Source: Propionibacteriaceae bacterium (GTDB lineage: Bacteria; Actinomycetota; Actinomycetes; Propionibacteriales; Propionibacteriaceae). From it: DNA of 64,000 nucleotides. Shown piece after piece: positions 55,260-63,427 of this stretch. The position numbers and the translations under genes were made by a program. Each line of letters begins with the position of its first letter. The first letter of the stretch is position 1. The DNA lies in contig JAISJO010000102.1 in NCBI GenBank assembly GCA_031261485.1, positions 1 to 64,000 on the forward strand, given 5' to 3'. The notes under the pieces are model-generated. The model made no database searches. It worked only from the letters and a program-made list of their open reading frames with translations, and had not been told where the DNA came from.

Positions 55260-56549
55260 ATGAACACTGAGACAGATTCTCCTGAGAACACTTCGCCGCC
55301 CTTGGACATCCGCGACCTGGCCAACAATGCGGTACGGGACACTCGTTACCTCTTGCCGGGGCTCTTCGTCGACACCGCCAAGTTTTCATTTCTCGTGACG
55401 TTGGTATGCGTGGGAGTTGGGACTTCGGTCATCTGGGTGGGGCTGCCGATTCTCGTGTTCACTTTGTCTTGCGCCCATCGATGGGCGAATTGGGAGTTGT
55501 CGAGGCTACGTCCACTCGGCCTTGAAACTCCCAAGCTCGGCCCGCAGGAGTCGGATTCATTTGCTGGTATGAAGTGGATGACTGTCTTGCGCACCCAAAG
55601 GTATTGGCGCGAGTTTCTTCATGGAATCGTGGTCTTCCCTCTGACTATCGCCACGTGGTCGAGTGTGGTGACCTGGTGGGCGGGAGTGCTTGGCGGACTG
55701 ACAAGTTTCATTTGGTATTCCATTCTGGATCGAGTGCTGACCGACAATACGGATGTGGTGGATTTGCTCCATCTGCCCATCCCGCACACACTCTTCTATA
55801 CCCTCTTCGGCCTTCTGTTCGCTGTCACCTTGCCTTGGGTGGTGCGCCGCTGCTGCCTCGCACATATCTGGCTGGCGAAGAGATTCTTGCTGGCGACAGA
55901 CCAGGAGTTGAAGGCCGAAATTGCCAGGCTTTCGCGTTCGCGGGAGCAGTTGGACGCAGCGGAAGTCCTGTCTCGGCAGCGGTTGGAACACGACATACAC
56001 GATGGACCGCAACAGAAGTTGATTCGTCTCGGTATGGATTTGGCGACCGCGCAGCGTCGGCTCAGTGAAGGCGATGTCGAGACTGCCGGTGCCACTCTGG
56101 CTGAAGCGCGCACCCTCACCGATGCGACCATCTCTGAGTTGCGGGCACTCTCCCGCGGCTTCGCGCCACCGATTCTGAAAGACCGTGGATTGGACGCGGC
56201 CCTGTCGTCCATCTGCGCAGGATCCGTCGTCCCGGCAAGGTTGATTGCGAGCCTTGAAGGTGCCGAAACTCTCCCCGAGCCCATAGCGAGTGCTGCCTAC
56301 TTTGCCGTCGCTGAAGGACTGACCAATGCGGCCAAGCACTCGGGAGCCTCCGAAGTCCTTGTCAATGCCCAGTTGGACACTAGTGAACTTACCATCACTG
56401 TTGTCGATGATGGCAAGGGTGGGGCGCAGGTCGTGCCGGGGCATGGCTTGGCGGGGTTGCTGGATCGTGTCGAAGGTCATGGCGGGTCAATGGTTGTCGA
56501 AACCGTGGCGGCAGGTGGCACTAAGATGACCATCAAGTTGCCCCGCTGA
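55260..56549 (+). CDS. NarL-type sensor histidine kinase
   Basis: A 429-residue two-component kinase. Four hydrophobic segments form two pairs (about residues 35-75 and 120-215). Then comes the HisKA_3 dimerisation domain with the phospho-His in RQRLEHDIHDGPQQKLIRLGMDL (His of DIHDGPQQ) and a C-terminal HATPase domain: N-box VAEGLTNAAKHSGASEV, G1 VVDDGKGGA, G2 GHGLAGLLDRVEGHGG. The large membrane part lacks an obvious external sensor domain, so the signal may be perceived within the membrane. Partner of the response regulator encoded 13 bp downstream. The ribosome binding site is weak. Confidence 0.93.
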   Translation: MNTETDSPENTSPPLDIRDLANNAVRDTRYLLPGLFVDTAKFSFLVTLVCVGVGTSVIWVGLPILVFTLSCAHRWANWELSRLRPLGLETPKLGPQESDSFAGMKWMTVLRTQRYWREFLHGIVVFPLTIATWSSVVTWWAGVLGGLTSFIWYSILDRVLTDNTDVVDLLHLPIPHTLFYTLFGLLFAVTLPWVVRRCCLAHIWLAKRFLLATDQELKAEIARLSRSREQLDAAEVLSRQRLEHDIHDGPQQKLIRLGMDLATAQRRLSEGDVETAGATLAEARTLTDATISELRALSRGFAPPILKDRGLDAALSSICAGSVVPARLIASLEGAETLPEPIASAAYFAVAEGLTNAAKHSGASEVLVNAQLDTSELTITVVDDGKGGAQVVPGHGLAGLLDRVEGHGGSMVVETVAAGGTKMTIKLPR

Positions 56550-56562
56550 ACTGTGGAGGATC

Positions 56563-57207
56563 ATGCGTCTCGTCTTGGCCGAAGATTCGGTACTGCTGCG
56601 CGAAGGCCTCATCCGCCTGCTTGAGGAAGCGGGTCACGATGTCGTGGCGGCAGTGGGGGATGCGCCGAGCCTGATCACAGCCGTCGAGGAGTTCCAGCCC
56701 GATGTGGCGATCACCGATGTGCGCATGCCTCCAGATTTCACCGATGACGGACTGCGTGCGGTGGTCGCGCTGCGCCGACGTTACCCTGGGTTGGGTGTGC
56801 TGGTGCTGTCGCAATACGTCGAAGAGGTGTACGCCCGAGAGTTGCTGGCGGACGGCGCCGCCGGCGTCGGCTACCTGTTGAAAGACCGCATCCAGGACCT
56901 CGACAGCCTCGACGATGCACTGACGCAAATCAACCAGGGCTCGTCGGTCATCGACCCAGAAGTTGTCTCACAAATCATGTCGCGTCGGCGTCCCAACGAC
57001 CAACTGGCACGCCTGAGCAACCGCGAACAAGAGGTACTGGCGCTCATGGCCCAAGGCTGCACCAACCACGCCATCGCCACAAAGTTGGTAGTCAGCGAAG
57101 GCGCCGTCGAAAAACACGTCGCGTCGGTATTCACCAAACTAGACCTGGCCGCTTCCCCAGACGAGAACCGTCGGGTACTCGCCGTCTTGGCGTACTTTCA
57201 GCGGTAG
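56563..57207 (+). CDS. NarL/FixJ-type response regulator
   Basis: A 214-residue response regulator. The receiver domain has the acidic pocket (LAEDSVLLREGL), the phospho-acceptor Asp52 (VAITDVRMPP), the switch Ser (VLVLSQYVEE) and Lys (GYLLKDRIQD). A LuxR-type HTH follows at about 150-200 (LARLSNREQEVLALMAQGCTNHAIATKLVVSEGAVEKHVASVFTKLDL). Good GGAGG site before the ATG. It forms a pair with the upstream kinase; targets are unknown. Confidence 0.95.
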   Translation: MRLVLAEDSVLLREGLIRLLEEAGHDVVAAVGDAPSLITAVEEFQPDVAITDVRMPPDFTDDGLRAVVALRRRYPGLGVLVLSQYVEEVYARELLADGAAGVGYLLKDRIQDLDSLDDALTQINQGSSVIDPEVVSQIMSRRRPNDQLARLSNREQEVLALMAQGCTNHAIATKLVVSEGAVEKHVASVFTKLDLAASPDENRRVLAVLAYFQR

Positions 57208-57234
57208 GGCAACGGCAATACTAATTGGCTTGAT

Positions 57235-57263
57235 GGGTGTCCGACGTGCGCCGATGGACGCCC
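57235..57263. terminator. Possible bidirectional terminator
   Basis: GGGTGTCC and GGACGCCC (8 bp with one G-U pair, 13-nt loop) lie at the end of the convergent response-regulator and PPOX-like genes. The stem reaches the PPOX stop codon. No T-tract; placement is the main support. Confidence 0.45.
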
Positions 57264-57664
57264 TAGAACTCCACGGTCCGGTCGCCGCCGCCGAAGGTTG
57301 AGAACACCGCTGTACCGCTGGTGAATGCGTAAACCTCGGTCTTGCCGTCGTCAGCGGAGTACATGGACTTCAGACTCGGATAGATGTCGAGCATCAACTG
57401 GTTGGCTTCGACACTGTGCTGCGCGAACACCTGCCCGGTGACACGTACCCATGTTTCGCCGTCATAAGCGCAGATGGCGACGTTCGGGTTTACCTCAAGC
57501 TGGCGTGACACCGCCTTGGTATTCGCCGTCTGGAAAGACAACTTGCCGTTGATGACAGCGAGTGTTCCTAGTGGCCGCAACCGTGGTGCGTCGCCGTCGA
57601 CTGTGGCAAGGAAGTAATGCCCGCACTTCGCAACGAACTCAACAATTTCCTGCATATTTACCAC
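57263..57664 (-). CDS. Pyridoxamine 5'-phosphate oxidase-like flavin-binding protein
   Basis: A 133-residue split-barrel protein of the PPOX family (YFLATVDGDAPRLRPLGTLAVINGKLSFQTANTKAVSRQLEVNPNVAICAYDGETWVRVTGQV). Members bind FMN or F420 and act as small oxidoreductases; many resemble heme- or general stress-type proteins. The substrate is unknown. The GTG at 57664 is preferred because AAGGA lies 6 bp upstream; the ATG at 57655 is 15 bp from it. It is divergent from the ATC-hydrolase-like gene. Confidence 0.85.
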   Translation of the reverse strand: MVNMQEIVEFVAKCGHYFLATVDGDAPRLRPLGTLAVINGKLSFQTANTKAVSRQLEVNPNVAICAYDGETWVRVTGQVFAQHSVEANQLMLDIYPSLKSMYSADDGKTEVYAFTSGTAVFSTFGGGDRTVEF

Positions 57665-57791
57665 TTTCTTCCTTGGATGCCGACGCCCAGCCAGGCGATG
57701 GTTCCCCTGTTTCGTTCCCTACCCTAGAGGCAAATGTCACGCTTTGAGACTGCGGCCATGAGGCGGAACGCGAATCTCGTATGCTCTCGGT

Positions 57792-58310
57792 ATGCCAGCT
57801 TCTTCTGAAACCACTATCGCCAACACACCGCACATCAAGAATGGTCTGATTCGAGCGGTACGAGAATTGCTGGAGCATCGCGCTCTGTGGCTGTACCTAC
57901 TGGTGGACCAGGCCCGAAAAGAGGGTCTCGAACCCGACCGCTACGCCAGCCAAGCAGTCAACCGCTGCGGCCACTTCCAAGGCGCCGAGCTTGTCGAGAA
58001 GGGCGGCACCAAGTCCCTGAAAGGGCTGCGCAAGACCCTGTTCAGCAAGCCCGCCCAGTGGGTGTTCGAGATGAAGGTACGCGAATCCACAGACGACAAA
58101 CTGTCCATCGACTTCCACTATTGCCCCTTGGTCGCATCCTGGCAAAAGCAAGGCTGTACCCCCGAAGAAATCGCGGAACTCTGCGACATCGCCATGAGCG
58201 GAGACCGTGGCATCGCAGAATCCTTCGGCTGCACCCTGGCCCTCCCCACCGCCATCGCGCACGGCGACGCCTACTGCCAGATTCGATTCAGCCGACCCAC
58301 TACCGCCTAG
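57792..58310 (+). CDS. L-2-amino-thiazoline-4-carboxylic acid hydrolase-like protein
   Basis: A 172-residue protein of the ATC hydrolase family. Conserved blocks: FHYCPLVASWQKQGCTPEEIAELCDIAMSGDRGIAESFG and LPTAIAHGDAYCQIRFSR. The cysteines in GCTPEE and LCDIAMSGD are family-typical. The named reaction is hydrolysis of a cyclic thiazoline to N-carbamoyl-cysteine, but most family members have no proven substrate. It stands alone, with no strong ribosome binding site seen. Confidence 0.8.
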   Translation: MPASSETTIANTPHIKNGLIRAVRELLEHRALWLYLLVDQARKEGLEPDRYASQAVNRCGHFQGAELVEKGGTKSLKGLRKTLFSKPAQWVFEMKVRESTDDKLSIDFHYCPLVASWQKQGCTPEEIAELCDIAMSGDRGIAESFGCTLALPTAIAHGDAYCQIRFSRPTTA

Positions 58311-58685
58311 GAGTAAGGAACAGTCGCACCACCGCGACCGGTGATGTCGAAGAAGCCGCCAGCACGTTCAAGCACCCAGTCGGAGAACAAGAACAGGCCT
58401 GGGGGAAGCATCCAGGATTCGCCGGTCATCCTCTGCCCCCCTGTCGCGGCCAGGTGGCGTTCGAAAGCAGGTGCAGGATGCGGACTTTGGCCATCACCGG
58501 CGGATTTCTGGGTTGCCAGACGGGGTTGGCTCAAAGTTCGCCCATTTCTGCCCCAATCTTGGGCCAACTCTGATCCAACTTCGGGCCGTGACCCCCAGAA
58601 TCGCCGGAGATGGCAAAAGTCCGCCAACCAAGAGGTCGCAACGATTCTGCACTACCATCTGAGGACTGTCCACGCGCGGTCACGA
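58311..58685. other. Intergenic region with a degraded coding remnant
   Basis: About 375 bp with no intact gene. Part of it (58378-58433) is about 80% identical to 60897-60953, the 3' end of the hypothetical gene at 60897-61343. In translation, EDDRRILDASP here corresponds to EDDRRILEAAP there, and the frame shifts afterwards. This suggests a decayed partial copy. A minus-strand frame (58307-58627) crosses it but is not supported as a gene. Confidence 0.5.
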
Positions 58686-58744
58686 TTTGCACAGCACGCA
58701 GTGCATTGAGTGCTGTGCAAATGATAGAGTGAGTGCTGTGCAAA
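58686..58744. repeat. Three-copy operator array at the AAA/DUF4143 promoter
   Basis: TTTGCACAGCAC (58686-58697) is inverted relative to GTGCTGTGCAAA (58710-58721) and GTGCTGTGCAAA (58733-58744), all exact 12-mers. The two direct copies are 23 bp apart and the last overlaps the start codon at 58738. TAGAGT at 58725-58730 is a -10 candidate, so transcription would begin at or near the GTG (leaderless). The array probably mediates autoregulation. Confidence 0.8.
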
Positions 58745-60036
58745 CAGCGACACCGCCAACCCTGAGACCAGCCGCCTACCGGCCACGCATAGCCGACACG
58801 GCCCTGGCACGTCTTCTGAGCCAGACAGGGGCGGTCGTCATCGACGGGCCGAAGTGGTGCGGCAAGACGTGGTTGGCACGCAATCAGGCCCGCAGCGAGA
58901 TTCTGATGCAAGACCCAGCAGGCAACTATCGCAACCGGCGACTGGCTGTCGATGACCCGTCAGCCCTTCTTTCTGGTGCCCAACCAGTCCTCATTGATGA
59001 ATGGCAGGACGCCCCGCCAATCTGGGACGCTGTGCGAATGGAGGTCGACCGATCAGGCGAGGCAGGCCAGTTCATCCTCACCGCCTCGACCACACCGAGA
59101 GATTCCGTGACCGCACACACCGGCACGGGCCGGATGTCGCGCCTGCATCTGTGGCCGATGAGTTCAGCCGAAACAGGCTTCTCCACAGGGGTGGTGTCCC
59201 TCGGTTCGCTGCTCGACGGGTCCCCGCCTCTCGCAGCCATCGGGGCTGCTTCGGAAGCCTCCCTCCTTGCCGCCATCACAGGGGGAGGCTGGCCCGCATC
59301 TGTCGACCGCTCCTACGAGTCGGCGTTCGCCCTGCCGCAGCATTACTTGGACGCCCTGGTGCACTCCGATGCGTCACGCCTCGACGGTGTGCGCCGGGAC
59401 CCAGACAAACTATCAGCCCTCATCGCTTCACTGGCACGCAACACATCCACCGTCGTCACCAACGCCACCCTCGCCCAAGACATGGCCCAATTCGAAGGAA
59501 TGACTCCAGCCCCCAACACCATCGCAGAGTACCTGGACGTCCTGCGACGCCTCCACGTCCTGATCCACATCCCGGCGTGGTCCCCAGCGTTGCGTTCACC
59601 TGTCAGACTGCGTGAAGCCCCCAAGAGAATACTTGTTGACCCATCATTGGCAGTTGCCGCACTTCATGCCGACGTCGACTCACTTACCAGCGAACCCAAG
59701 ACAACCGGGTTGCTATTCGAGAACCTGTGTCTGCGCGACCTGGCCGTCTACAGCGCCGCCAATGACGCACAACTGTCTCACTACCGAGACAATTCCGGCT
59801 TGGAAGTCGACGCCATCATCGCCAAGCCCGGCCGATTCTGGGCCGGGGTCGAGATCAAATGGAGCATAACCCAAGTCGACAAAGCAGCCGCATCACTCAT
59901 CCGACTCCGCGACAAGATGACGAACAATAGCGAACAAGCACCCCGCTTCCTCGCCGTTCTCGTCGGCACAGGAGACTACGCGCATACCCGCCCCGACGGC
60001 GTGCTCGTCCTTCCCATCGACACCCTGGGACCGTAA
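58738..60036 (+). CDS. AAA-family ATPase with DUF4143 domain
   Basis: A 432-residue protein (counted from GTG 58738). The AAA_14 domain has Walker A GPKWCGKTWLARN and Walker B PVLIDEWQDAP. The C-terminal DUF4143 domain (PRILVDPSLAVAALHAD... GLLFENLCLRDLAVYSAANDAQLSHYRDNSGLEVDAIIAKPGRFWAGVEIKWS) has the nuclease-like E-x-D-x-I...V-E-I-K core. Function is unproven; the family is spread by transfer and often lies among toxin-antitoxin genes, as here. The start is inferred from the -10 box about 8 bp upstream, without a ribosome binding site. Confidence 0.88.
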   Translation: MQTATPPTLRPAAYRPRIADTALARLLSQTGAVVIDGPKWCGKTWLARNQARSEILMQDPAGNYRNRRLAVDDPSALLSGAQPVLIDEWQDAPPIWDAVRMEVDRSGEAGQFILTASTTPRDSVTAHTGTGRMSRLHLWPMSSAETGFSTGVVSLGSLLDGSPPLAAIGAASEASLLAAITGGGWPASVDRSYESAFALPQHYLDALVHSDASRLDGVRRDPDKLSALIASLARNTSTVVTNATLAQDMAQFEGMTPAPNTIAEYLDVLRRLHVLIHIPAWSPALRSPVRLREAPKRILVDPSLAVAALHADVDSLTSEPKTTGLLFENLCLRDLAVYSAANDAQLSHYRDNSGLEVDAIIAKPGRFWAGVEIKWSITQVDKAAASLIRLRDKMTNNSEQAPRFLAVLVGTGDYAHTRPDGVLVLPIDTLGP

Positions 60037-60162
60037 TAAGTCGAAATGCGCTGTGGCACGTCGCCCGACGCTGCGACTGACAGGTGTATCAATCGTCGCC
60101 CCCATTCGCCCCGATGTGCTGATGCCCCCGTCCGTCCCAGTGTCCTTCTGTGCTATCAATGT

Positions 60163-60175
60163 GCTACGCTGTAGC
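60163..60175 (+). promoter_or_regulatory. Palindrome and -10 region at the phd/vapC promoter
   Basis: GCTAC-GCT-GTAGC lies directly before the antitoxin ATG at 60177. It overlaps a -10-like TACGCT, so transcription could start within a few bases of the ATG. A Phd-type antitoxin could bind this inverted repeat to repress the operon. Confidence 0.5.
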
Positions 60176-60176
60176 C

Positions 60177-60455
60177 ATGAGTGTGACAATGCTTTCCCAA
60201 CGGGAACTACGCAATGGTTCCGCGCAAGTAATGGATCGCCTAGAGCAAGGCGAAGAGTTCACTGTGACAAGGAATAACCGGGTGGTCGGGAGACTGATTC
60301 CTCTGACTGGAGCACCGCAGAGTCCGCAACCTCTACGCTTTGTCCGCAGTGAGGACATTCGGGCATTGAATATCAGTTTGCCGCGCATCGATTTCGGGCA
60401 GATGAGGCGCGACGGCGACGAATTGTGGGGCGATGATGGCGACCGCATCGGCTGA
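60177..60455 (+). CDS. Phd/YefM-type antitoxin
   Basis: A 92-residue antitoxin. The N-terminal Phd fold (MSVTMLSQRELRNGSAQVMDRLEQGEEFTVTRNNRVVGRLIPL) binds DNA as a dimer. The C-terminal tail (LRFVRSEDIRALNISLPRIDFGQMRRDGDELWGDDGDRIG) would neutralise the toxin. The gene overlaps the toxin gene by 23 bp. The open frame begins at 60150 but the ATG at 60177 fits the fold start. No ribosome binding site. Confidence 0.88.
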   Translation: MSVTMLSQRELRNGSAQVMDRLEQGEEFTVTRNNRVVGRLIPLTGAPQSPQPLRFVRSEDIRALNISLPRIDFGQMRRDGDELWGDDGDRIG

Positions 60456-60900
60456 TCCCGGCCTGACGTACGGCATGCTGGACACTTCCGTCTTGATTGA
60501 CCTTGGATTGTACGCGCAGGCGCATCAGACACCTGACATTTGCGCAGTAAGCACTATTGCTCTTGCTGAACTGGCCTTCGGTGTGGCAGTAGCCAAGACT
60601 CACGCTGAAACCGTCGCCCGGTCTCAGGCGTACGCCACTGTGAAACAACTCTTTGATCCCATACCCTTTAGCCTGACATGTGCCGATGTCTATGGTCAGC
60701 TTGCTGCCCTGATCCTCGACACAGGCCGAAGTCCCCGTCCGCGACGGTTCGATCTGATGATGGCGGCAGCAGCCGTGGATGCTGGTCTGCCTCTCTACAC
60801 TGCGAATCCCGATGATTTTCGCGGGCTGGAGTCCCGAGTCGTCATAGTCCCGCTGTCCTTGCGAACCAGTGAAGACCAGATGTCCCCTTCGATCTCCTAG
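60433..60900 (+). CDS. vapC: PIN-domain toxin (VapC type)
   Basis: A 155-residue PIN-domain RNase. Acidic residues of the active site are in GMLDTSVLIDLG (Asp), TIALAELAFGV (Glu), RRFDLMMAAAAVDAGLPLYT (Asp) and NPDDFRGL (Asp). It should cleave RNA until bound by the antitoxin. Adjacent ATGs at 60433, 60436 and an internal ATG at 60475 are possible starts. Its stop overlaps the stop of a convergent hypothetical gene. Confidence 0.9.
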   Translation: MMATASADPGLTYGMLDTSVLIDLGLYAQAHQTPDICAVSTIALAELAFGVAVAKTHAETVARSQAYATVKQLFDPIPFSLTCADVYGQLAALILDTGRSPRPRRFDLMMAAAAVDAGLPLYTANPDDFRGLESRVVIVPLSLRTSEDQMSPSIS

Positions 60901-61343
60901 TCGGGCAACAAGAACAGGTCCGGGGCAGCCTCCAGTATGCGCCGGTCATCCTCATACACCAGTCTCCGAATCTCTCGAGACGCCTTGCCGTTGTCCAAAC
61001 ACCGCAGGAGTCTCTCGATCCCACCGCGCAATCTGTGCGGCTCCGACCATCGGCAGCACTCCATTAGTCCGCAGATCCAGCCTCCCTCATCAAGAGAACG
61101 AACCATTGGCGCAGGATGACAGGCAAGGCCGTGCCAGATTGCCAGGTAGCGGACGAGCTCCCCAGTCCTGATCCCTAGGCGAGCTTCTATCCGGTCCACC
61201 ATCACCCAGGAGCAATTCGATAACCAGTTGTACCTCACGCGGAGTGTCGCTAATTGTGGATTGGACGGGTACAAGGTCCGCGTCCATTCGGGTCGTCGCA
61301 GCGGAATCCGCTGCCGGAGTTCGGATGGCCTTCTACGAGGCAT
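60897..61343 (-). CDS. Hypothetical protein
   Basis: A 148-residue frame with a basic, arginine-rich composition (MPRRRPSELRQRIPLRRPEW...), no recognised domain and no membrane segment. A Trp/Cys-containing central region (LVRYLAIWHGLACHPAPMVRSLDEGGWICGLMECCRWSEPHRLRGGIERLLRCL) looks protein-like. The end EDDRRILEAAPDLFLLPD has a decayed copy at 58378-58433. It is convergent with vapC and the stop codons overlap (CTAG). The start is uncertain; ATG 61343 has only an adjacent GGGG. Confidence 0.4.
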   Translation of the reverse strand: MPRRRPSELRQRIPLRRPEWTRTLYPSNPQLATLRVRYNWLSNCSWVMVDRIEARLGIRTGELVRYLAIWHGLACHPAPMVRSLDEGGWICGLMECCRWSEPHRLRGGIERLLRCLDNGKASREIRRLVYEDDRRILEAAPDLFLLPD

Positions 61344-61576
61344 CCCCTTTCACCGAATTAGTCATGCCGAAATGATATCAGTGGCCGGTTGGGAGTGTCC
61401 CAGCGACTCCCTTACCAGCAGGTATTTGGGATCGCGGGAGGGAGTGTGCCCGGTGTCATTCGCTGTAGTGGTACCGGCACGAGATAATCTCTAGGCCCCG
61501 CTCGGCGGCCCGGTACACCAGGCTGCGCTCGACCGTCCTGCGTCTTGGACCCACCAGACTCGATAGGCTCGAAGTC
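61344..61576. other. Intergenic region
   Basis: 233 bp between divergent genes. I see no promoter that stands out. A short minus-strand frame ending in EIISCRYHYSE could be a coding remnant, but it cannot be assigned. Confidence 0.35.
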
Positions 61577-62188
61577 ATGAACGCGAATACTTACCTCTCG
61601 GCTCAGTTCGGGCGGCCGACAGGTGTGGGAGGCAGGCTTGTGTCGCTGGTGATGAATCGGCAGAACCTACCGCTGTACGAAGCTGCGGCTGACCTCTTGC
61701 CCTTGTCAGACGCGGACAAGGTGCTCGACATCGGATGCGGCAATGGATTCGTGTTGTCTATGCTGGCCGAGCGGTCCCAAGCGTCATTTGTCGGCGTCGA
61801 CATCTCAGAGACGATGGTGAAGGCAGCCAGTCGACGCAATAGCAGGTGGATTGCTGAGGGCCGGATGGCGATTCAGGTGGGCAATGCCGCATCCTTACCT
61901 TTCCCAGACGCCGCCTTCACACGGGCCTTCACAATCAACACTGCATATTTTTGGGAAGACCCGGACCAGACCATGGTCGAGATTCGGCGGGTCCTCGCAA
62001 ACGGTGGCGTGTTCGTCAACGCGCTCTACACAAACGAAACGCTGGCCAAGTTCTCGCACACCCAAACTGGCTACAAGCACCATTCGGTCAGGGAACTCTT
62101 CAATTCGTGCTTCCGGGCCGGTTTCGAGGTGAAAATCGTTTCACTGCTGGACAGCACTGCCTACGGGCTGGTTTGCCAGGTCGCCTAG
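61577..62188 (+). CDS. Class I SAM-dependent methyltransferase
   Basis: A 203-residue methyltransferase. SAM-binding motif I is KVLDIGCGNGFVLSMLAE near residue 55, then FVGVDISETMVKAASRRN, MAIQVGNAASLPFPDAAFTRAFTINTAYFWEDP and the VEIRRVLANGGVFVNALYT strand. The Methyltransf_11 type (UbiE-like) acts on small molecules or lipids; substrate unknown. The ribosome binding site is weak. Confidence 0.88.
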   Translation: MNANTYLSAQFGRPTGVGGRLVSLVMNRQNLPLYEAAADLLPLSDADKVLDIGCGNGFVLSMLAERSQASFVGVDISETMVKAASRRNSRWIAEGRMAIQVGNAASLPFPDAAFTRAFTINTAYFWEDPDQTMVEIRRVLANGGVFVNALYTNETLAKFSHTQTGYKHHSVRELFNSCFRAGFEVKIVSLLDSTAYGLVCQVA

Positions 62189-62292
62189 TGCCTGGCCAAG
62201 ATTCCTTCGCTGGGGCAGCCGTTATCGACCCGAGAGTCTCCCTTGCCCTGTCATACCTCACAACCGAATGACGAGACTGCGGAACGGACGGT

Positions 62293-63051
62293 TCACGCCG
62301 CTGCGGCCAAGTTTTCGGCTGTCCGTCTGAGCAGGTTCAGGGATTCGGTAATCGAAGGGAACTGGCGGGCTTCGCCGACGAGGGAAAGCGCTCCAACACA
62401 GGTGTTGCCTTTGAGGACCGGGATGCCGATGGCGTGCATATTGGGGCTGACCGTTCCGTCCGAGGTGGCGTAGCCCACTCGACGGATTTCGACCAATTCG
62501 GCCGCCACTCTTGATGACGACTGAGTCGCTGCGGTGAACTTCTTGAATGGGCCGCGAAGGACCTCGTCGATGATTCGTTGGGGAGCGTGGGCCAGGAGCG
62601 GCAGTGCGCTCGCACCAGCGTACAGGGCATGGTCCTGGCCAGGCCGGTAGGCGAGGCGATGCGAGGCGTGCGCACGGCAGATGTCCAAGCACCGCGCAGT
62701 CGTGTGCACGCGCACGGTCAATACCGTCGTCAGGTTACTCCCATGACTGAGGCGGGCAAGCCACGGGCGAGCGACCAACTGGAAATGTCCCAAGTCTGTG
62801 TTCGCCTCGCTCAGTTTCTGACTTGGGGTAATGATTTCGTCCACCACCCTCAGGTACCCCGCGCCTGCGAGTTGGTGGACAAGTCGGTATGTCGTGGAAC
62901 TGGGCAAGCCAGTGGCTTGCATGAGTTGTGCCACAGTCGTGCCGCCGGCCGCCCGGGTGACATCAAGGATGCGCAGGCCGCGAAGCAAGGAAGACGTCTC
63001 TATCGGCGTGGTGTTGGTCAGGGTGTAGGAGTCTATGGTTTGAGTAGTCAT
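62293..63051 (-). CDS. IclR family transcriptional regulator
   Basis: A 252-residue regulator: winged HTH at about residues 19-72 (SSLLRGLRILDVTRAAGGTTVAQLMQATGLPSSTTYRLVHQLAGAGYLRV) and a GAF-like effector domain (LTTVLTVRVHTTARCLDICRAHASHRLAYRPGQDHALYAGASALPLLAHAP... VGYATSDGTVSPNMHAIGIPVLKGNTCVGALSLVG). The ATG at 63051 has AAGGA. A longer frame to 63153 is not supported. The target gene is not evident here. Confidence 0.92.
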   Translation of the reverse strand: MTTQTIDSYTLTNTTPIETSSLLRGLRILDVTRAAGGTTVAQLMQATGLPSSTTYRLVHQLAGAGYLRVVDEIITPSQKLSEANTDLGHFQLVARPWLARLSHGSNLTTVLTVRVHTTARCLDICRAHASHRLAYRPGQDHALYAGASALPLLAHAPQRIIDEVLRGPFKKFTAATQSSSRVAAELVEIRRVGYATSDGTVSPNMHAIGIPVLKGNTCVGALSLVGEARQFPSITESLNLLRRTAENLAAAA

Positions 63052-63088
63052 TGTTTGTCCTTGTGATGAAGATTGTTCGTTGTAGTAA

Positions 63089-63101
63089 TGTGCGTCGCAC
63101 A
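63089..63101. promoter_or_regulatory. Palindromic operator upstream of the IclR gene
   Basis: TGTGCG-T-CGCACA, a perfect 13-bp palindrome, lies 38-50 bp before the IclR start codon. Size and position suit autoregulation by an IclR-type dimer. Unproven. Confidence 0.55.
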
Positions 63102-63427
63102 CTGTGGATGCAGCGCGGGCGACCCCAAGTACAGGGCAGAAAGCAATCAACAACAGCAGCAGGTAACCATGTGCGCACGAGCAGTGGCTTGGCGCGAATG
63201 TGTTCCCGTAATCAACATGGCCATCAGCTTATAGCACACGAAAATTGGTCAAATTGCGCATGTCAACTATGTGGACCGCTTTTCTGGATATTGGCCGTGG
63301 TGGCCTGGTGGCGCTCGAAAACCAGACCAATCCAGTGCGTCGCGGGCACTGAACTCACTCAAGACCGTGATTCCCACTGAATGGGAACGAATAGCCGCGC
63401 ACAATGGTGTGGTTCTAGCCTCGGTTC
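63102..63427. other. Intergenic region before the DUF427 gene
   Basis: About 325 bp with mixed composition and no convincing gene. It contains an AT-rich part (63218-63275). I see no terminator or RNA gene. Confidence 0.4.
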
